Position numbers and translations under genes: made by a program. A DNA stretch of 64,000 nt from Mycolicibacterium brisbanense (lineage in GTDB: Bacteria > Actinomycetota > Actinomycetes > Mycobacteriales > Mycobacteriaceae). The stretch spans positions 252,341-316,340 of the forward strand of contig NZ_BCSX01000007.1 of the NCBI RefSeq assembly GCF_001570425.1, read 5' to 3'. The first letter of the stretch is position 1. Each line of letters starts with the position of its first letter. Below the pieces are notes generated by a model. That model did not search any database. It saw only the letters and a list, made by a program, of their open reading frames with translations, and was not told the DNA's origin. Of the stretch, positions 36,624-45,755 are shown in pieces.

Positions 36624-36818
36624 TCACTGAAATCGGTTGCCGCACAGGCATTTCACAGCCGATGACGGATGCTCGGTGAGTCCGGCGGGCAACTCTGCCA
36701 CGGTCGGATCGGTCCAGGCGAGCTCACAACCGACGCACCGCAAATCGGCCCGACGCAGTGCGTCAACGGTTATGGTGCGGAGGGTTTGCCCGCATTGGGC
36801 GGAGATATGCTTAGGCAT
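36624..36818 (-). CDS. Small cysteine-rich (zinc-ribbon-like) protein
   Basis: 64 residues starting MPKHISAQCGQ, with cysteine pairs CVGC in LRCVGCELAW and CLC in VKCLCGNRF, which could bind one zinc. The gene is divergent from the pknK-type gene (64 bases between starts) and convergent with deoR. A much longer open frame continues upstream antisense to pknK, but this ATG with cysteine-rich product is the better coding unit. No ribosome-binding site is strong, so it is uncertain. Confidence 0.45.
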   Translation of the reverse strand: MPKHISAQCGQTLRTITVDALRRADLRCVGCELAWTDPTVAELPAGLTEHPSSAVKCLCGNRFQ

Positions 36819-36881
36819 AGATCCATCGCGATATTGCTGATGTTGCAGCTGGGCCGGCGTCTCGGATGAATCGAGGTAACG

Positions 36882-39800
36882 ATGGCCGATGTCGATCCGT
36901 TCGCGACGCAGCACGATGTTTCGGGCTCCGTCACGGCAGATCTGGCAGCGGCCGGATTCGAAGACGCCGTCGAGATCGGCCGCGGTGGTTTCGGCGTCGT
37001 CTACCGGTGCACCCAGCCCTCGCTTGACCGCACCGTGGCGGTCAAGGTCCTCACGGCCGACCTCGACGAGGAGAACTGTGCGCGGTTCTACCGCGAGCAG
37101 CGCGCGGTCGGCCGGATGACAGGACATCCCAACATCGTCTATGTCCTCGAGGTGGGCACCACCGACAACGGCCATCCCTACCTCGTCATGCCGTACCACC
37201 CTCGGGACTCGCTGCACTCGCGGATCCGTGGTCACGGTCCGCTCCCGCTGAAAGACGCGCTGCGGCTCGGGGTGAAGCTGGCAGGCGCCCTGGACACCGC
37301 GCACCGCCTCGGCATCGTGCACCGCGACGTCAAACCGGGGAACGTCCTGCTCACCGATTACGGCGAGCCGGCCCTGACCGACTTCGGCATCGCACACGTC
37401 GCGGGAGGTTTCGAGACCGCCGGCGGCATCGTGACGGGTTCTCCCGCCTTCGCCGCGCCGGAGACCATCCTGGGCCATCCGCCCACTCCGGCCGCCGACG
37501 TCTACGGCCTGGGCGCGACCTTGTTCGCGGCGCTCACCGGTCACGCCGCCTACGAACGGCGCAGCGGAGAACAAGTGGTGGCCCAGTTCATGAGGATCAC
37601 CAACGAGCCTGTCCCGAACCTCCGGGAGCACGGCATCCCCGAGGACGTCAGCGCGATCATCGAACAAGCGATGTCCGCCGACCCGCAGCGGCGGCCATCG
37701 GCTGCGGAACTGGGGCAGGAGCTGCGTGAGGCTCAACGCCGCCACGGCTTCGCAGTCGACGACATGCCCGTGCAGTCCGAACTGGGGGCAGCCGGGCAGG
37801 ACACGTCGTGGAAAGCCGAATCGCCGTCGGGTGCCCGTCCCAAGGGCAACCTTCCGGCGGAGCTGACCAATTTCATCGGACGTCGACGCGCCATCGCCAA
37901 GATCAAGCGGTTGCTCTCGACGTCGCGGCTCGTCACCCTCACCGGCGTCGGCGGCGCAGGCAAGACCAGGCTGTCCCAGCGGGTCGCCGCGGATCTGCAG
38001 CGCACATTTCGCGACGGCGTGTGGTTCGTCGAATTGGCCGAACTCAAGGACGAGGCCCTGCTCGCCCAGACCATCGCGAGCACGCTCGGGCTGCACAACC
38101 GCAGCGGGCGACTGCCGACACCCGCCCTGGTGGAGTACCTGTCGGACAGAAACCTGCTGCTCGTGTTGGACAACTGCGAGCACCTGCGCGACGCCTGCGC
38201 CGTGATCACCGAGGCGGTGCTGCACGGCGCGGCCGGGGTGCGCATCCTCGCCACCAGCAGGCAGGCCTTGGGCCTGACCGGGGAACACATCTTCCAGATT
38301 CCGACGATGTCCATGCCCGACGAGGCGCGGCTGCCACCCGAAGCGCTCGGCCAGTACGAGTCGGTGACCCTCTTCGTCGACCGGGCCACCGCGGTGCAGC
38401 CCGACTTCGCGCTGACCGAGGACAACGCCGAGACGATCTCACGCATCTGCCAGCGGCTGGACGGCATTCCCCTGGCGATCGAGCTGACGGCCGTGCGGCT
38501 GCGCGCCCTTTCGCCCACGGAGATCCTGCATCGGCTCGAGGACCGCTTCCGCTTGCTCACCGGGGGCAGCCCGAGGGTGCTGCCGCGGCATCAAACGCTG
38601 CGGGCGTCGCTCGAATGGAGCCATGCGCTGTGCTCGGAGCAGGAAAGGCTGCTGTGGGCACGGCTGTCGGTGTTCTCCGGCGGATTCAGCCTGTCCGCAG
38701 CGGAAGCGATCTGCTCGAGCGACGAGCTCGACGAGTGGGACGTGCTCGGGGTGCTGGAGACGCTGGTGGACAAGTCGATCGTGATCGCCGAACAGGTCGA
38801 CGATCATCAGCGGTACCGGCTGCTGGAGACCATCCGCCAGTACGGGCTCGAACGGCTGCGTGCCGACGGCGGAGAACCAGCGCAGCGCAGACGCCACCGC
38901 GACTACTTCGCCGACCTCGTCGAACAGGCCCACGCGCAGTGGCTGAGCCCCGATCAGGCGCGACGACTCAGTGCGCTGCAGCACGAACACGGCAACATCC
39001 GTGCCGCGCTCGAGTTCTGCTTCACGGAACCGGACGAGGCCGCCGCCGGCCTGCAGATGGCCAGCGCCTTGTGGTTCTTCTGGATCGCGACGGGGCTGAC
39101 CTCCGAGGGGCGCCGCTGGCTGGAACGCGGGCTCGCACTGGACACCCAGCCCAGTGGTACTCGCGCCCGCGCGCTGTGGGTGGCCGGATACCTGTCCACA
39201 CTTGAAGAGAACATCGTCGCGGCCAGGGCGATGCTCGAGGAATGCGCGCCGCTCGCCGCGCAACTCGGCGACGCCGATGCCGCCGCGTGGGCAGTGCAAC
39301 TGGACGGCATGACGAAGATGTCCGAGGGAGACCTGCCTGCGGCGCGGCGTCTGCTCGCCGAAGCCCTGGACCTGCACCGCGCCACCGGTAGCAGGCTCGG
39401 CATCCTCGACACCAGCTTCTACCTGGTCGGTGTCACCGCATTGCTCGGTGACACCGAGCCGGCCATGCAGGTCTGCACGGACGCCGTCGAGTTGTGCGAC
39501 AGTCTCGGCGAGCGCTGGCTGAAGTCGTACATGTTGTGGGACCGCGCGCTGGTCGCGTGGCTGCACGGTGATGCCGCGGGGGCCGCCGACTCGGCGCGGG
39601 ACAGCTTGCGGCTGGCCCGGGAGTTCAGTGAGCAGTGGGTGATCGCCTTCTGCCTGGAGATCCTGGCCTGGGCAGCCGGTGACGAGCCGGTGCCCGGACG
39701 CGCGGCCCGCCTGCTCGGCGCGGCCGACCGGTTGTGGCGGCGGACCGGGGCACCGCTGTTCGGCATGCGCCACCTCGTCTCGGTGCACGAACAGCAGCAG

Positions 39801-40145
39801 GAGCGCGTGCAGAAAGCGCTCGGGCGCAAGGCATACGACGCGGAGTTCGGCCGTGGCCACCAGATGCACACGGACGGCGCGATCCGATACGCACTCGACG
39901 AACCCGCGCCGGCCGCGGCCGCCTCACCGCGACCGGACAGTGCGCTGACCCCACGGGAAAACGAAGTCGCCGCCCTGATCGCCGAAGGCAAGACCAACAA
40001 GGAAATCGCCGCGAAGCTGTTGATCGCGCGCCGCACCGTGGAGGCCCACATCGAGCACATTCTCGGCAAGCTGGGCTTCATCTCCCGCACCCAGATCGCG
40101 GTATGGGTCGTCGAACAGCGCGAAACGGGTTTCGGGACTCCCTGA
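36882..40145 (+). CDS. pknK: PknK-like Ser/Thr kinase with NB-ARC/AAA ATPase and LuxR HTH
   Basis: 1087 residues; M. tuberculosis PknK (Rv3080c) is 1110. The kinase domain has glycine loop IGRGGFGVVYR (32-42), Lys55, catalytic HRDVKPGN (Asp149) and DFG (167-169). A MalT/AfsR-type ATPase follows with Walker A GVGGAGKTRL (355-364) and Walker B LLLVLDNCEH, then helical TPR-like repeats, and a C-terminal LuxR helix-turn-helix with LTPRENEVAALIAEGKTNKEI (about 1022-1087). It is a signal-integrating regulator that phosphorylates partners and binds DNA. Its target operon here is unknown; the divergent small Cys-rich gene is a candidate. Confidence 0.93.
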   Translation: MADVDPFATQHDVSGSVTADLAAAGFEDAVEIGRGGFGVVYRCTQPSLDRTVAVKVLTADLDEENCARFYREQRAVGRMTGHPNIVYVLEVGTTDNGHPYLVMPYHPRDSLHSRIRGHGPLPLKDALRLGVKLAGALDTAHRLGIVHRDVKPGNVLLTDYGEPALTDFGIAHVAGGFETAGGIVTGSPAFAAPETILGHPPTPAADVYGLGATLFAALTGHAAYERRSGEQVVAQFMRITNEPVPNLREHGIPEDVSAIIEQAMSADPQRRPSAAELGQELREAQRRHGFAVDDMPVQSELGAAGQDTSWKAESPSGARPKGNLPAELTNFIGRRRAIAKIKRLLSTSRLVTLTGVGGAGKTRLSQRVAADLQRTFRDGVWFVELAELKDEALLAQTIASTLGLHNRSGRLPTPALVEYLSDRNLLLVLDNCEHLRDACAVITEAVLHGAAGVRILATSRQALGLTGEHIFQIPTMSMPDEARLPPEALGQYESVTLFVDRATAVQPDFALTEDNAETISRICQRLDGIPLAIELTAVRLRALSPTEILHRLEDRFRLLTGGSPRVLPRHQTLRASLEWSHALCSEQERLLWARLSVFSGGFSLSAAEAICSSDELDEWDVLGVLETLVDKSIVIAEQVDDHQRYRLLETIRQYGLERLRADGGEPAQRRRHRDYFADLVEQAHAQWLSPDQARRLSALQHEHGNIRAALEFCFTEPDEAAAGLQMASALWFFWIATGLTSEGRRWLERGLALDTQPSGTRARALWVAGYLSTLEENIVAARAMLEECAPLAAQLGDADAAAWAVQLDGMTKMSEGDLPAARRLLAEALDLHRATGSRLGILDTSFYLVGVTALLGDTEPAMQVCTDAVELCDSLGERWLKSYMLWDRALVAWLHGDAAGAADSARDSLRLAREFSEQWVIAFCLEILAWAAGDEPVPGRAARLLGAADRLWRRTGAPLFGMRHLVSVHEQQQERVQKALGRKAYDAEFGRGHQMHTDGAIRYALDEPAPAAAASPRPDSALTPRENEVAALIAEGKTNKEIAAKLLIARRTVEAHIEHILGKLGFISRTQIAVWVVEQRETGFGTP

Positions 40146-40148
40146 CCG

Positions 40149-41135
40149 TCAGCGGCGCCGGAACCGTTGGGCCAGTTGCTCGTCGGCTTCCCACCACAGC
40201 GCAGGGCGGGCCGGCTCCTCGGCGGCCTTGGCTTCTCCCGGTTCGTCGGCCCTGTCGGTTTCGGCCGCTTTCTCCGCTTCGGCAGCCTGGGCGGCCTCGG
40301 CACGGTCCAACTCGGCGTCGACCTCGGCGGCATGTGCCTTCTCGTCAGCCGACAGTGCACGCATCAATACGATGAGGAACGGCACGCCCAGCACGTCGCC
40401 GAGGATCCACAGCACACCTGCGCCGATCACCTGGTCCATCCGCGCGCTCGGGCCCCAATCCCGTTGCAGCGCCGCGTAGTACGCGGGGGCGATCAGCGGC
40501 CCGAGCCACAGCACGATACCGAGCACACCATCGCCGATCGACTCCACCACGCTGATCAGCAGCGAGATCAGCTGGGAGTACCGCCGCGGCACCGGATCGG
40601 CCTGCAGGCGCGCGTAGAAGTAGCCGAACCCGATGAGCACCAACAGTATTCGGGTGCCCGCCCCCACCGCGGGCTGCTGCAACGCGGTGGTGTACCACGG
40701 AGTCAGGTACAGCAGCCAGGGCGTGCCGAGCATGGCGATCGATGTGGTGGCCGGGTGCAGCAGCACCCGCGCCAACCGTCCCGCCAGCAGCCGGTCCAGC
40801 CTGTCGCGGCCCGCCGGAGGCAGGGCGGCACGCAGCGCGGTGACCGGCGTCGCCGAGGCGAGGAAGAACGGGACGACCAGCAGCAGGAGCACCACCTGCA
40901 GAGCGCGTACCCAGAACAGCACGTAGGCGTAGACCCCGATCGTGCTGACCGTGGCCAGTAGCCAGAGGACCATGGCGACGCCGAAACACCACACGGGCCT
41001 GCCGCGCAGACCGCTGCGCCGCACGCACCACCCGTAACCAACCGCCAGCGCCAGAACCACGACCACCGACACCGCGTCGAACTGCCACGACGTCAGGACG
41101 GCCTGGAACGTCAGGGGTCCGACCTCGGTTCGCAT
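40149..41135 (-). CDS. CtaG-like cytochrome c oxidase assembly membrane protein
   Basis: A 328-residue integral membrane protein with about seven to eight hydrophobic helices, including VSVVVVLALAVGYGWCVRR, VVLLLLVVPFFLASATPVTAL and the conserved DQVIGAGVLWILGDVLGVPF. It belongs to the caa3-type CtaG (DUF1404-like) family linked to copper delivery for cytochrome oxidase. The C-terminus is a charged, alanine-glutamate-rich coiled-coil-like tail (EVDAELDRAEAAQAAEAEKA). Convergent with pknK, 3 bases apart. No oxidase gene is nearby, so its role is uncertain. Confidence 0.82.
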   Translation of the reverse strand: MRTEVGPLTFQAVLTSWQFDAVSVVVVLALAVGYGWCVRRSGLRGRPVWCFGVAMVLWLLATVSTIGVYAYVLFWVRALQVVLLLLVVPFFLASATPVTALRAALPPAGRDRLDRLLAGRLARVLLHPATTSIAMLGTPWLLYLTPWYTTALQQPAVGAGTRILLVLIGFGYFYARLQADPVPRRYSQLISLLISVVESIGDGVLGIVLWLGPLIAPAYYAALQRDWGPSARMDQVIGAGVLWILGDVLGVPFLIVLMRALSADEKAHAAEVDAELDRAEAAQAAEAEKAAETDRADEPGEAKAAEEPARPALWWEADEQLAQRFRRR

Positions 41136-41183
41136 GGGCGACAGTATGCGACCGATACCTGTCAGTCGGCCGTGTGTCGGCTG

Positions 41184-42746
41184 TCAGGCGGTGTCGGCGA
41201 GAACAGCTTTGGCGGCGTTGTAACCGGGGATGAAGGTGATGCCCGGTCCACCGTGGCAACCTGCGCTGCCCAGATACAGACCGGCGACGGGAATCGGCTG
41301 ATCGACGTGTCCGCGCGGGCCGGGGCGGTTGCGTCCCATCTGCTCGGGGTGGATCAGGCCGTGGCAGTAGTCCCCGCCGGGGGCACCGAACATGGTTCCC
41401 ATGTGACGGGGCGTGAAGGTGGTGTGCAGCATGATCCGGCTTTCGAAATCGGGGGCCAGCCGCGTGATCTTGTCGATGACCCGCTTGCCCATCTCGGCTT
41501 TTATCTCTCCGTAGCTCGACGCGGATTCCTCGACCGGGAACCACAGCGCGAACGCGGAGGCCGCATGCTTGCCCGCGGGCGCCAGCGTCGGGTCGTGTGC
41601 GGACGGAATCTGGAAGGCGATGGCCGGATCTTCGGGGACGATCCCCTTCCTGGCGTTCTGCCACTGCTGCTGCAGATCCTCCGGCGTGCTGAAAATGCCG
41701 ATGGCCGCTTGCATTTCGGGATCGTTGAGCAACTCGTACGGTGCTGCGAAAGTGGGTGCCCCATCGAGCGCGAAATGCATCTGCAGATAGCTGCCCCGAT
41801 GGTCGACGCGGGCGTACCGGTCCCGCATCTCGGTGGGCACGGCATCCGATGCGAGCAGTCGGTTGATGGTGAGGTCCGGGGCGACGGCGGAGACCACCAC
41901 GGGAGCGGTGAGCGTCGACCCATCCGCCAGCCGTACGCCGGTGACGCGACCGGAGTCGACGAGAATCTCCGCGACCGAGGTGTTGAGCCGCACTTCACCG
42001 CCGCCGTCGATGAGCAGACCGTGCAGGTGTTGGGTGAGCGCACCGATACCGCCCGCGAGTTTTTTCATCAGCATGGCGTTCTCGTCGGGTACCGCCAGCC
42101 CGTACGCCAGTGCGGCTGCGCTGCCCGGGGTTTCAGGGCCCCGGTAGGTGGTGTTGACGGCCAGGAAAGCCAGCATGCCGCGCAGCGCTCCGTGTTTCTC
42201 ACGGTCTGGCAGGTAGCGGTCCAGCACGTCGCTGACCGACCCGAACAGCAGATCGTCGATGGCCGAGCGTTCGAGTTCGGTTGTGGCGCAGGCATACATC
42301 TCGTCGATGCTGCGCGGCGGCCGGGCAGCATCGAAGCGGCCCAGCGCTCGCGTCGGGGCCTGGCTCCACGCCATCAGTCCGGCCATGCCCATGACCGCAT
42401 CCGCGCCGTGCACCTCGCCGAGATGGGTGAGCATCTTCATCGGGTCGGCGTAGTAGACGACCGGGGGATCTCCGGTGCCGCGCAGCGACACCGACATCAC
42501 CTCGAGGTCGATCGTGGGCAGCGTGTCCAGGCCCAGTTCCCGGCTCACCACCGCCGAGGTGGGAAATTGCAGCGAGCCGGCGATCTCGAACCGGTAGCCG
42601 TCGAACAATTCCACCGTGGACGCCATCCCGCCGGCGTAGCGCTTGGCCTCGAGGCACACGGTGTGCAGCCCGGCGCGCTGCAGCAACGCCGCGGCCGTCA
42701 GCCCGTTGTGACCGGAGCCGATGACGATCGCGTCGAAATCCGCCAT
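41184..42746 (-). CDS. Phytoene-desaturase-like FAD-dependent oxidoreductase
   Basis: 520 residues of the CrtI/PYROXD2 family: FAD motif AIVIGSGHNGLTAAALLQRAG at the N-terminus and the C-terminal GLYLGSAGCHGGPGITFIPGYNAAKAVLAD. Members desaturate or isomerise polyenes or oxidise other hydrophobic molecules. It is 48 bases upstream-to-downstream of a TetR gene, and a palindrome matching the tetR operator lies in front of it (42773-42792), so it is probably repressed by that TetR. Substrate unknown; no other carotenoid genes are seen here. Confidence 0.85.
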   Translation of the reverse strand: MADFDAIVIGSGHNGLTAAALLQRAGLHTVCLEAKRYAGGMASTVELFDGYRFEIAGSLQFPTSAVVSRELGLDTLPTIDLEVMSVSLRGTGDPPVVYYADPMKMLTHLGEVHGADAVMGMAGLMAWSQAPTRALGRFDAARPPRSIDEMYACATTELERSAIDDLLFGSVSDVLDRYLPDREKHGALRGMLAFLAVNTTYRGPETPGSAAALAYGLAVPDENAMLMKKLAGGIGALTQHLHGLLIDGGGEVRLNTSVAEILVDSGRVTGVRLADGSTLTAPVVVSAVAPDLTINRLLASDAVPTEMRDRYARVDHRGSYLQMHFALDGAPTFAAPYELLNDPEMQAAIGIFSTPEDLQQQWQNARKGIVPEDPAIAFQIPSAHDPTLAPAGKHAASAFALWFPVEESASSYGEIKAEMGKRVIDKITRLAPDFESRIMLHTTFTPRHMGTMFGAPGGDYCHGLIHPEQMGRNRPGPRGHVDQPIPVAGLYLGSAGCHGGPGITFIPGYNAAKAVLADTA

Positions 42747-42772
42747 CGGCTGAGGCTGACACGGTCACCATC

Positions 42773-42792
42773 TTTTGTCAATAATGACAAAA
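42773..42792. promoter_or_regulatory. TetR-type operator in front of desaturase-like gene
   Basis: TTTTGTCAATAATGACAAAA: 8-base arms TTTTGTCA/TGACAAAA with a 4-base spacer, ending 2 bases before the tetR 3' end and 27 bases before the desaturase-like start. The core TGTCA-N4-TGACA is identical to the palindrome upstream of tetR. Confidence 0.6.
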
Positions 42793-42794
42793 CA

Positions 42795-43412
42795 TCACCC
42801 GGAGGCTGGGATGACACCGCCCCGCAACGACTCCAGCGCGGCCCGGCACAACCGCGCCAACTCGGGCAGCGACCGCTCCCCCGACTCGTCACCGAGCATC
42901 CAGAACTCCATCGCCCCGAACACCGCAGCGGCAATACACCGCGCGGCGACCGTGAGCCGCAGCTGATCATCGACACCCGGCCCCGGCGGATCGTCCCGGG
43001 CCAGCCGTTCTCGGACCGCGTCGGCGAAATCCACCTCCACCTGTCGGATGTGCCGGACGATCCGGCCGGGGTCCAGCTCGGCAGCCCGCATCGCGGCGAT
43101 CTTGGTCACCGCGTCAACGTCGTACGGGAAAGCCAGGATTGCCGATTGAACTGAGTCGATCACCGATTCGCCGCGCGGACGGTCGGCCAGCGCGGCACGA
43201 AACCAGTGCAGGCCGGCGTCGTAGTCGGCGAACAGCAGATCGTGCTTGGAGGTGAAGTGCCGGTAGAAGGTCCTCAGGGACACCCCGGCGTCGGCAGCGA
43301 TCTGCTCGGCCGAGGTCTCCTCGACGCCCTGGGCCAGGAACCGCACCAGCGCAGCCTGACGCAGCGCCTCACGGGTGCGTTCACTGCGCGCGGTCTGTGC
43401 CGGGCGGACCAT
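42795..43412 (-). CDS. TetR-family repressor
   Basis: 205 residues. The N-terminal helix-turn-helix is SERTREALRQAALVRFLAQGVEETSAEQIAADAGVSLRTFYRHFTSKHDLLF, followed by a helical ligand domain. It sits between two genes with TGTCA-N4-TGACA palindromes in front: its own start (43439-43452) and the desaturase-like gene. This suggests it regulates itself, that gene and possibly the divergent DUF2834 gene. Ligand is unknown, probably hydrophobic. Confidence 0.9.
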   Translation of the reverse strand: MVRPAQTARSERTREALRQAALVRFLAQGVEETSAEQIAADAGVSLRTFYRHFTSKHDLLFADYDAGLHWFRAALADRPRGESVIDSVQSAILAFPYDVDAVTKIAAMRAAELDPGRIVRHIRQVEVDFADAVRERLARDDPPGPGVDDQLRLTVAARCIAAAVFGAMEFWMLGDESGERSLPELARLCRAALESLRGGVIPASG

Positions 43413-43438
43413 GCGGGTAACCTACCGCATCTCAGCAA

Positions 43439-43452
43439 TGTCAATATTGACA
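43439..43452. promoter_or_regulatory. TetR-type operator in tetR/DUF2834 divergent spacer
   Basis: TGTCAATATTGACA, a perfect 14-base palindrome 26 bases upstream of the tetR start and 29 bases upstream of the DUF2834 gene, so it could control both directions. It shares the TGTCA-N4-TGACA core with the site at 42773. Confidence 0.62.
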
Positions 43453-43481
43453 AAACTTTCCTCGAGTGGTGACACTCGGCT

Positions 43482-43952
43482 ATGGTCTCGCTGATCGTCC
43501 ACGCGGTCTTGGGCATCATCACCATCGCGCTGATCGTCCGGTTGAACCCGGCGGTCTTCACCCGCGTGCGCACAGGCCCGAAAGTGTCGGCACTGGAGGC
43601 CGTGTTCTACGTCGTCGGTATCGCGTCACTCCCGCTGACCTGGTACTTCAACATCCGCTACGTGTACGAATACGCCGCCAACCCCTTCTTGGGGCAGGGC
43701 TCCTGGGGCGAATTCCTGCGCCTCGGGTACGCCAACCCGGCTGCGGGCTCGGCAAGCTCCGACTACACCGTCGGCAACGTGATCCTGCTTCCGCTGTTCA
43801 CCATCGTCGACGGCCGCAGACGCGGAATCCGTTACCCCTGGCTGTTTTTCGTGTCCAGCCTGTTCACCAATTTCGCCTTCGCCTGGGCGTTCTACCTGGC
43901 CACCGCCGAACGGCAACGCCGCCACCAGGAATCGGGCATTCCCGTGGGCTGA
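43482..43952 (+). CDS. DUF2834 small membrane protein
   Basis: 156 residues with four hydrophobic segments (VSLIVHAVLGIITIALIVRL, VFYVVGIASLPLTWYFN, VILLPLFTIVDGRRR, YPWLFFVSSLFTNFAFAWAFYL). It fits the DUF2834 family, integral membrane proteins of unknown role. Divergent from tetR across a 69-base spacer holding the palindrome at 43439. Start at the ATG at 43482; an overlapping open frame in another phase is not coding. Confidence 0.72.
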   Translation: MVSLIVHAVLGIITIALIVRLNPAVFTRVRTGPKVSALEAVFYVVGIASLPLTWYFNIRYVYEYAANPFLGQGSWGEFLRLGYANPAAGSASSDYTVGNVILLPLFTIVDGRRRGIRYPWLFFVSSLFTNFAFAWAFYLATAERQRRHQESGIPVG

Positions 43953-44019
43953 GCCGTCCCTGGACGGCACCTACGACTGTCGGAAGGCACAGGCCTATCG
44001 CCGGCTGCACGGCTGACCG

Positions 44020-44874
44020 CTACCGCGCAGCCTGAGCCCGCGCCCGGCCACGCAACCGCGACTGCGCGAAGCCGATCACGTCGTAATAGTGGGTGGGAGC
44101 GATGCGGGCCAGTGCGTCGAACACGTAGGCGTCCGGCCCCACCAGGATTCGCGCCTTGCCCGCCTCGACGCCGCGGTGGATGATCTCGGCGGCCTTGTCC
44201 GGCTGTGTCAGGGTGATCGCGGCGAACTCATCGGCCATCTGAGACTGGCTGCGGCCGCGGCCTTCCGGGTCCTTGCGGAAGCGGGCGTTACGCACGATGT
44301 TGGTGTTGATGCCGCCCGGATGCACGTTCACCGCCGACACCCCGGTGCCCCGAAGCTCCTGGCGCAACGCGTCGGTGAATCCGCGCACCGCGAATTTGGC
44401 CGAGCAATACGCACTTTGACTCGGCATCCCGACCAGCCCGAACACGCTGGAGGTGTTGACGATCACGCCTTCGTCCTGCTTGACCAGGATCGGCAGGAAG
44501 GCCCGCGTCCCGTTGACCACGCCGTGGAAGTTGATGTCCCACAACCACTGATCGTCCTCGGGCACGGCGTCGAGCACATTCGAAGCGACCGCGACGCCCG
44601 CGTTGTTGAACACCGCTCCCAGCGGTTGCGGTGCCCAGTCGGCGACCTCCTCGGCGAACGAACGCTGATCGGTGGCGTCGCGCACGTCGAGCACCCGGGT
44701 GAGCACCGGGCCGGGCAGGCTCGCTTCGGTCTCCTTGAGGCCGACCTCGTCGACGTCGGCGATGGCGACGGGGCAGGAATGCGCCGAAAGGCGTTGCGCC
44801 AGGGCGCGTCCGATGCCGGAGGCGGCTCCGGTGATGACGATCGTGCGGCCGCTGATGGTTCGACGCTTGCTCAC
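44020..44874 (-). CDS. Short-chain dehydrogenase/reductase
   Basis: 284 residues. Cofactor motif TGAASGIGRAL, NNAG, catalytic Ser in NTSSVFG and Tyr/Lys in YCSAK, and a C-terminal region to the RARAQAAR tail. It corresponds in family to M. tuberculosis Rv0851c. It is the third gene of a minus-strand operon whose reading frames overlap by 4 bases each (P450, hydrolase, SDR). In that context it may reduce or oxidise the hydroxyl made by the P450. Substrate not known. Confidence 0.9.
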   Translation of the reverse strand: MSKRRTISGRTIVITGAASGIGRALAQRLSAHSCPVAIADVDEVGLKETEASLPGPVLTRVLDVRDATDQRSFAEEVADWAPQPLGAVFNNAGVAVASNVLDAVPEDDQWLWDINFHGVVNGTRAFLPILVKQDEGVIVNTSSVFGLVGMPSQSAYCSAKFAVRGFTDALRQELRGTGVSAVNVHPGGINTNIVRNARFRKDPEGRGRSQSQMADEFAAITLTQPDKAAEIIHRGVEAGKARILVGPDAYVFDALARIAPTHYYDVIGFAQSRLRGRARAQAAR

Positions 44875-45755
44875 AGATGCTCCTTGGTGTGTTTGGTGAT
44901 GAGATCCGCCAACTGGTTCCAGGCGCCCCGCGGCAGATCGTGGCCCATGCCGACGATGGTCTCCAGCCGCGCTCCCGGGATCGCCCTTGCGGTGGCCGCG
45001 CCACCGGTGGGGTGCACCATACGGTCGCGGTCACCGTGGATCACCAACGTCGGAACATCGATCTGAGCCAGTTCGGCGGTGCGGTCACCAGACGCGAAAA
45101 TGCCCGCGAGCTGGCGCGGCGTCCCCGCGGCCGAACGGTCGCGATCCCAGTCGGCGCCAGCCTTCTCGCGCACCCAGTCCTCGTCGAACGGGAACCCGTG
45201 CGAGCCGATGTGCCGGAAAATCTTGACCGCGGCGTCGACCGCCTCGGCACGTGTCCGCGCAGGCCGCCGGGTCGCCATCCGGAACCAGGTCGACGGCGCA
45301 GGCCTGCCGATGCGGGGTGCGCCAGTGTTCGACATGATCGAGGTCAGCGTTCGCACGCGACCCGGATAGTGCGCGGTGACGGTCTGGGCAATCATGCCGC
45401 CCATCGACACGCCGACCAGATGGACGTCCGAGAATCCAAGGGCATCAAGCAAGCCCACGGTGTCACGCGCCATGTCGCCGAGGTGGTACTGCCGGGGATC
45501 GTTGCCGCCCCTGACGATGGCCAAGGGACCCGGCGGCCGGAACGACATGTGAGTGGAACGCCCGACATCACGATTGTCGAAGCGCGTCACGTGGTAGCCC
45601 CGCGAAACCAGTTCGGCCACCAAACCGTCCGGCCACGAGTGCAACTGCTGCCCCAACCCGGCGATCAATACGATGGGCGGGTCGGCGGGTTCGCCGAACT
45701 GCTCGTAGCACAAGGAGATTCCGCGACCGACGTCGACGATGTGCTGCCCGGTCAT
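44871..45755 (-). CDS. Alpha/beta hydrolase
   Basis: 294 residues with the lipase-like nucleophile elbow GVSMGGMIAQTVTAHYPGRV and the C-terminal catalytic motifs VIHGDRDRMVHPTGG (Asp) and GMGHDLPRG (His). It resembles secreted-family esterases but has no signal peptide. Overlaps the P450 stop and the SDR start by four bases each, so it is translationally coupled within one operon. Likely hydrolyses an ester or lactone; substrate unknown. Confidence 0.9.
   Translation of the reverse strand: MTGQHIVDVGRGISLCYEQFGEPADPPIVLIAGLGQQLHSWPDGLVAELVSRGYHVTRFDNRDVGRSTHMSFRPPGPLAIVRGGNDPRQYHLGDMARDTVGLLDALGFSDVHLVGVSMGGMIAQTVTAHYPGRVRTLTSIMSNTGAPRIGRPAPSTWFRMATRRPARTRAEAVDAAVKIFRHIGSHGFPFDEDWVREKAGADWDRDRSAAGTPRQLAGIFASGDRTAELAQIDVPTLVIHGDRDRMVHPTGGAATARAIPGARLETIVGMGHDLPRGAWNQLADLITKHTKEHL

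Noticed and set aside
38439..39869. 476-residue minus-strand frame and 36624-38288 minus-strand frame
   Set aside because: Both are antisense to the pknK-like gene; only the 3' 64 codons of the second look plausible as a gene.
41172..43154. 660-residue plus-strand frame
   Set aside because: Antisense to the desaturase-like and tetR genes; low-complexity product.
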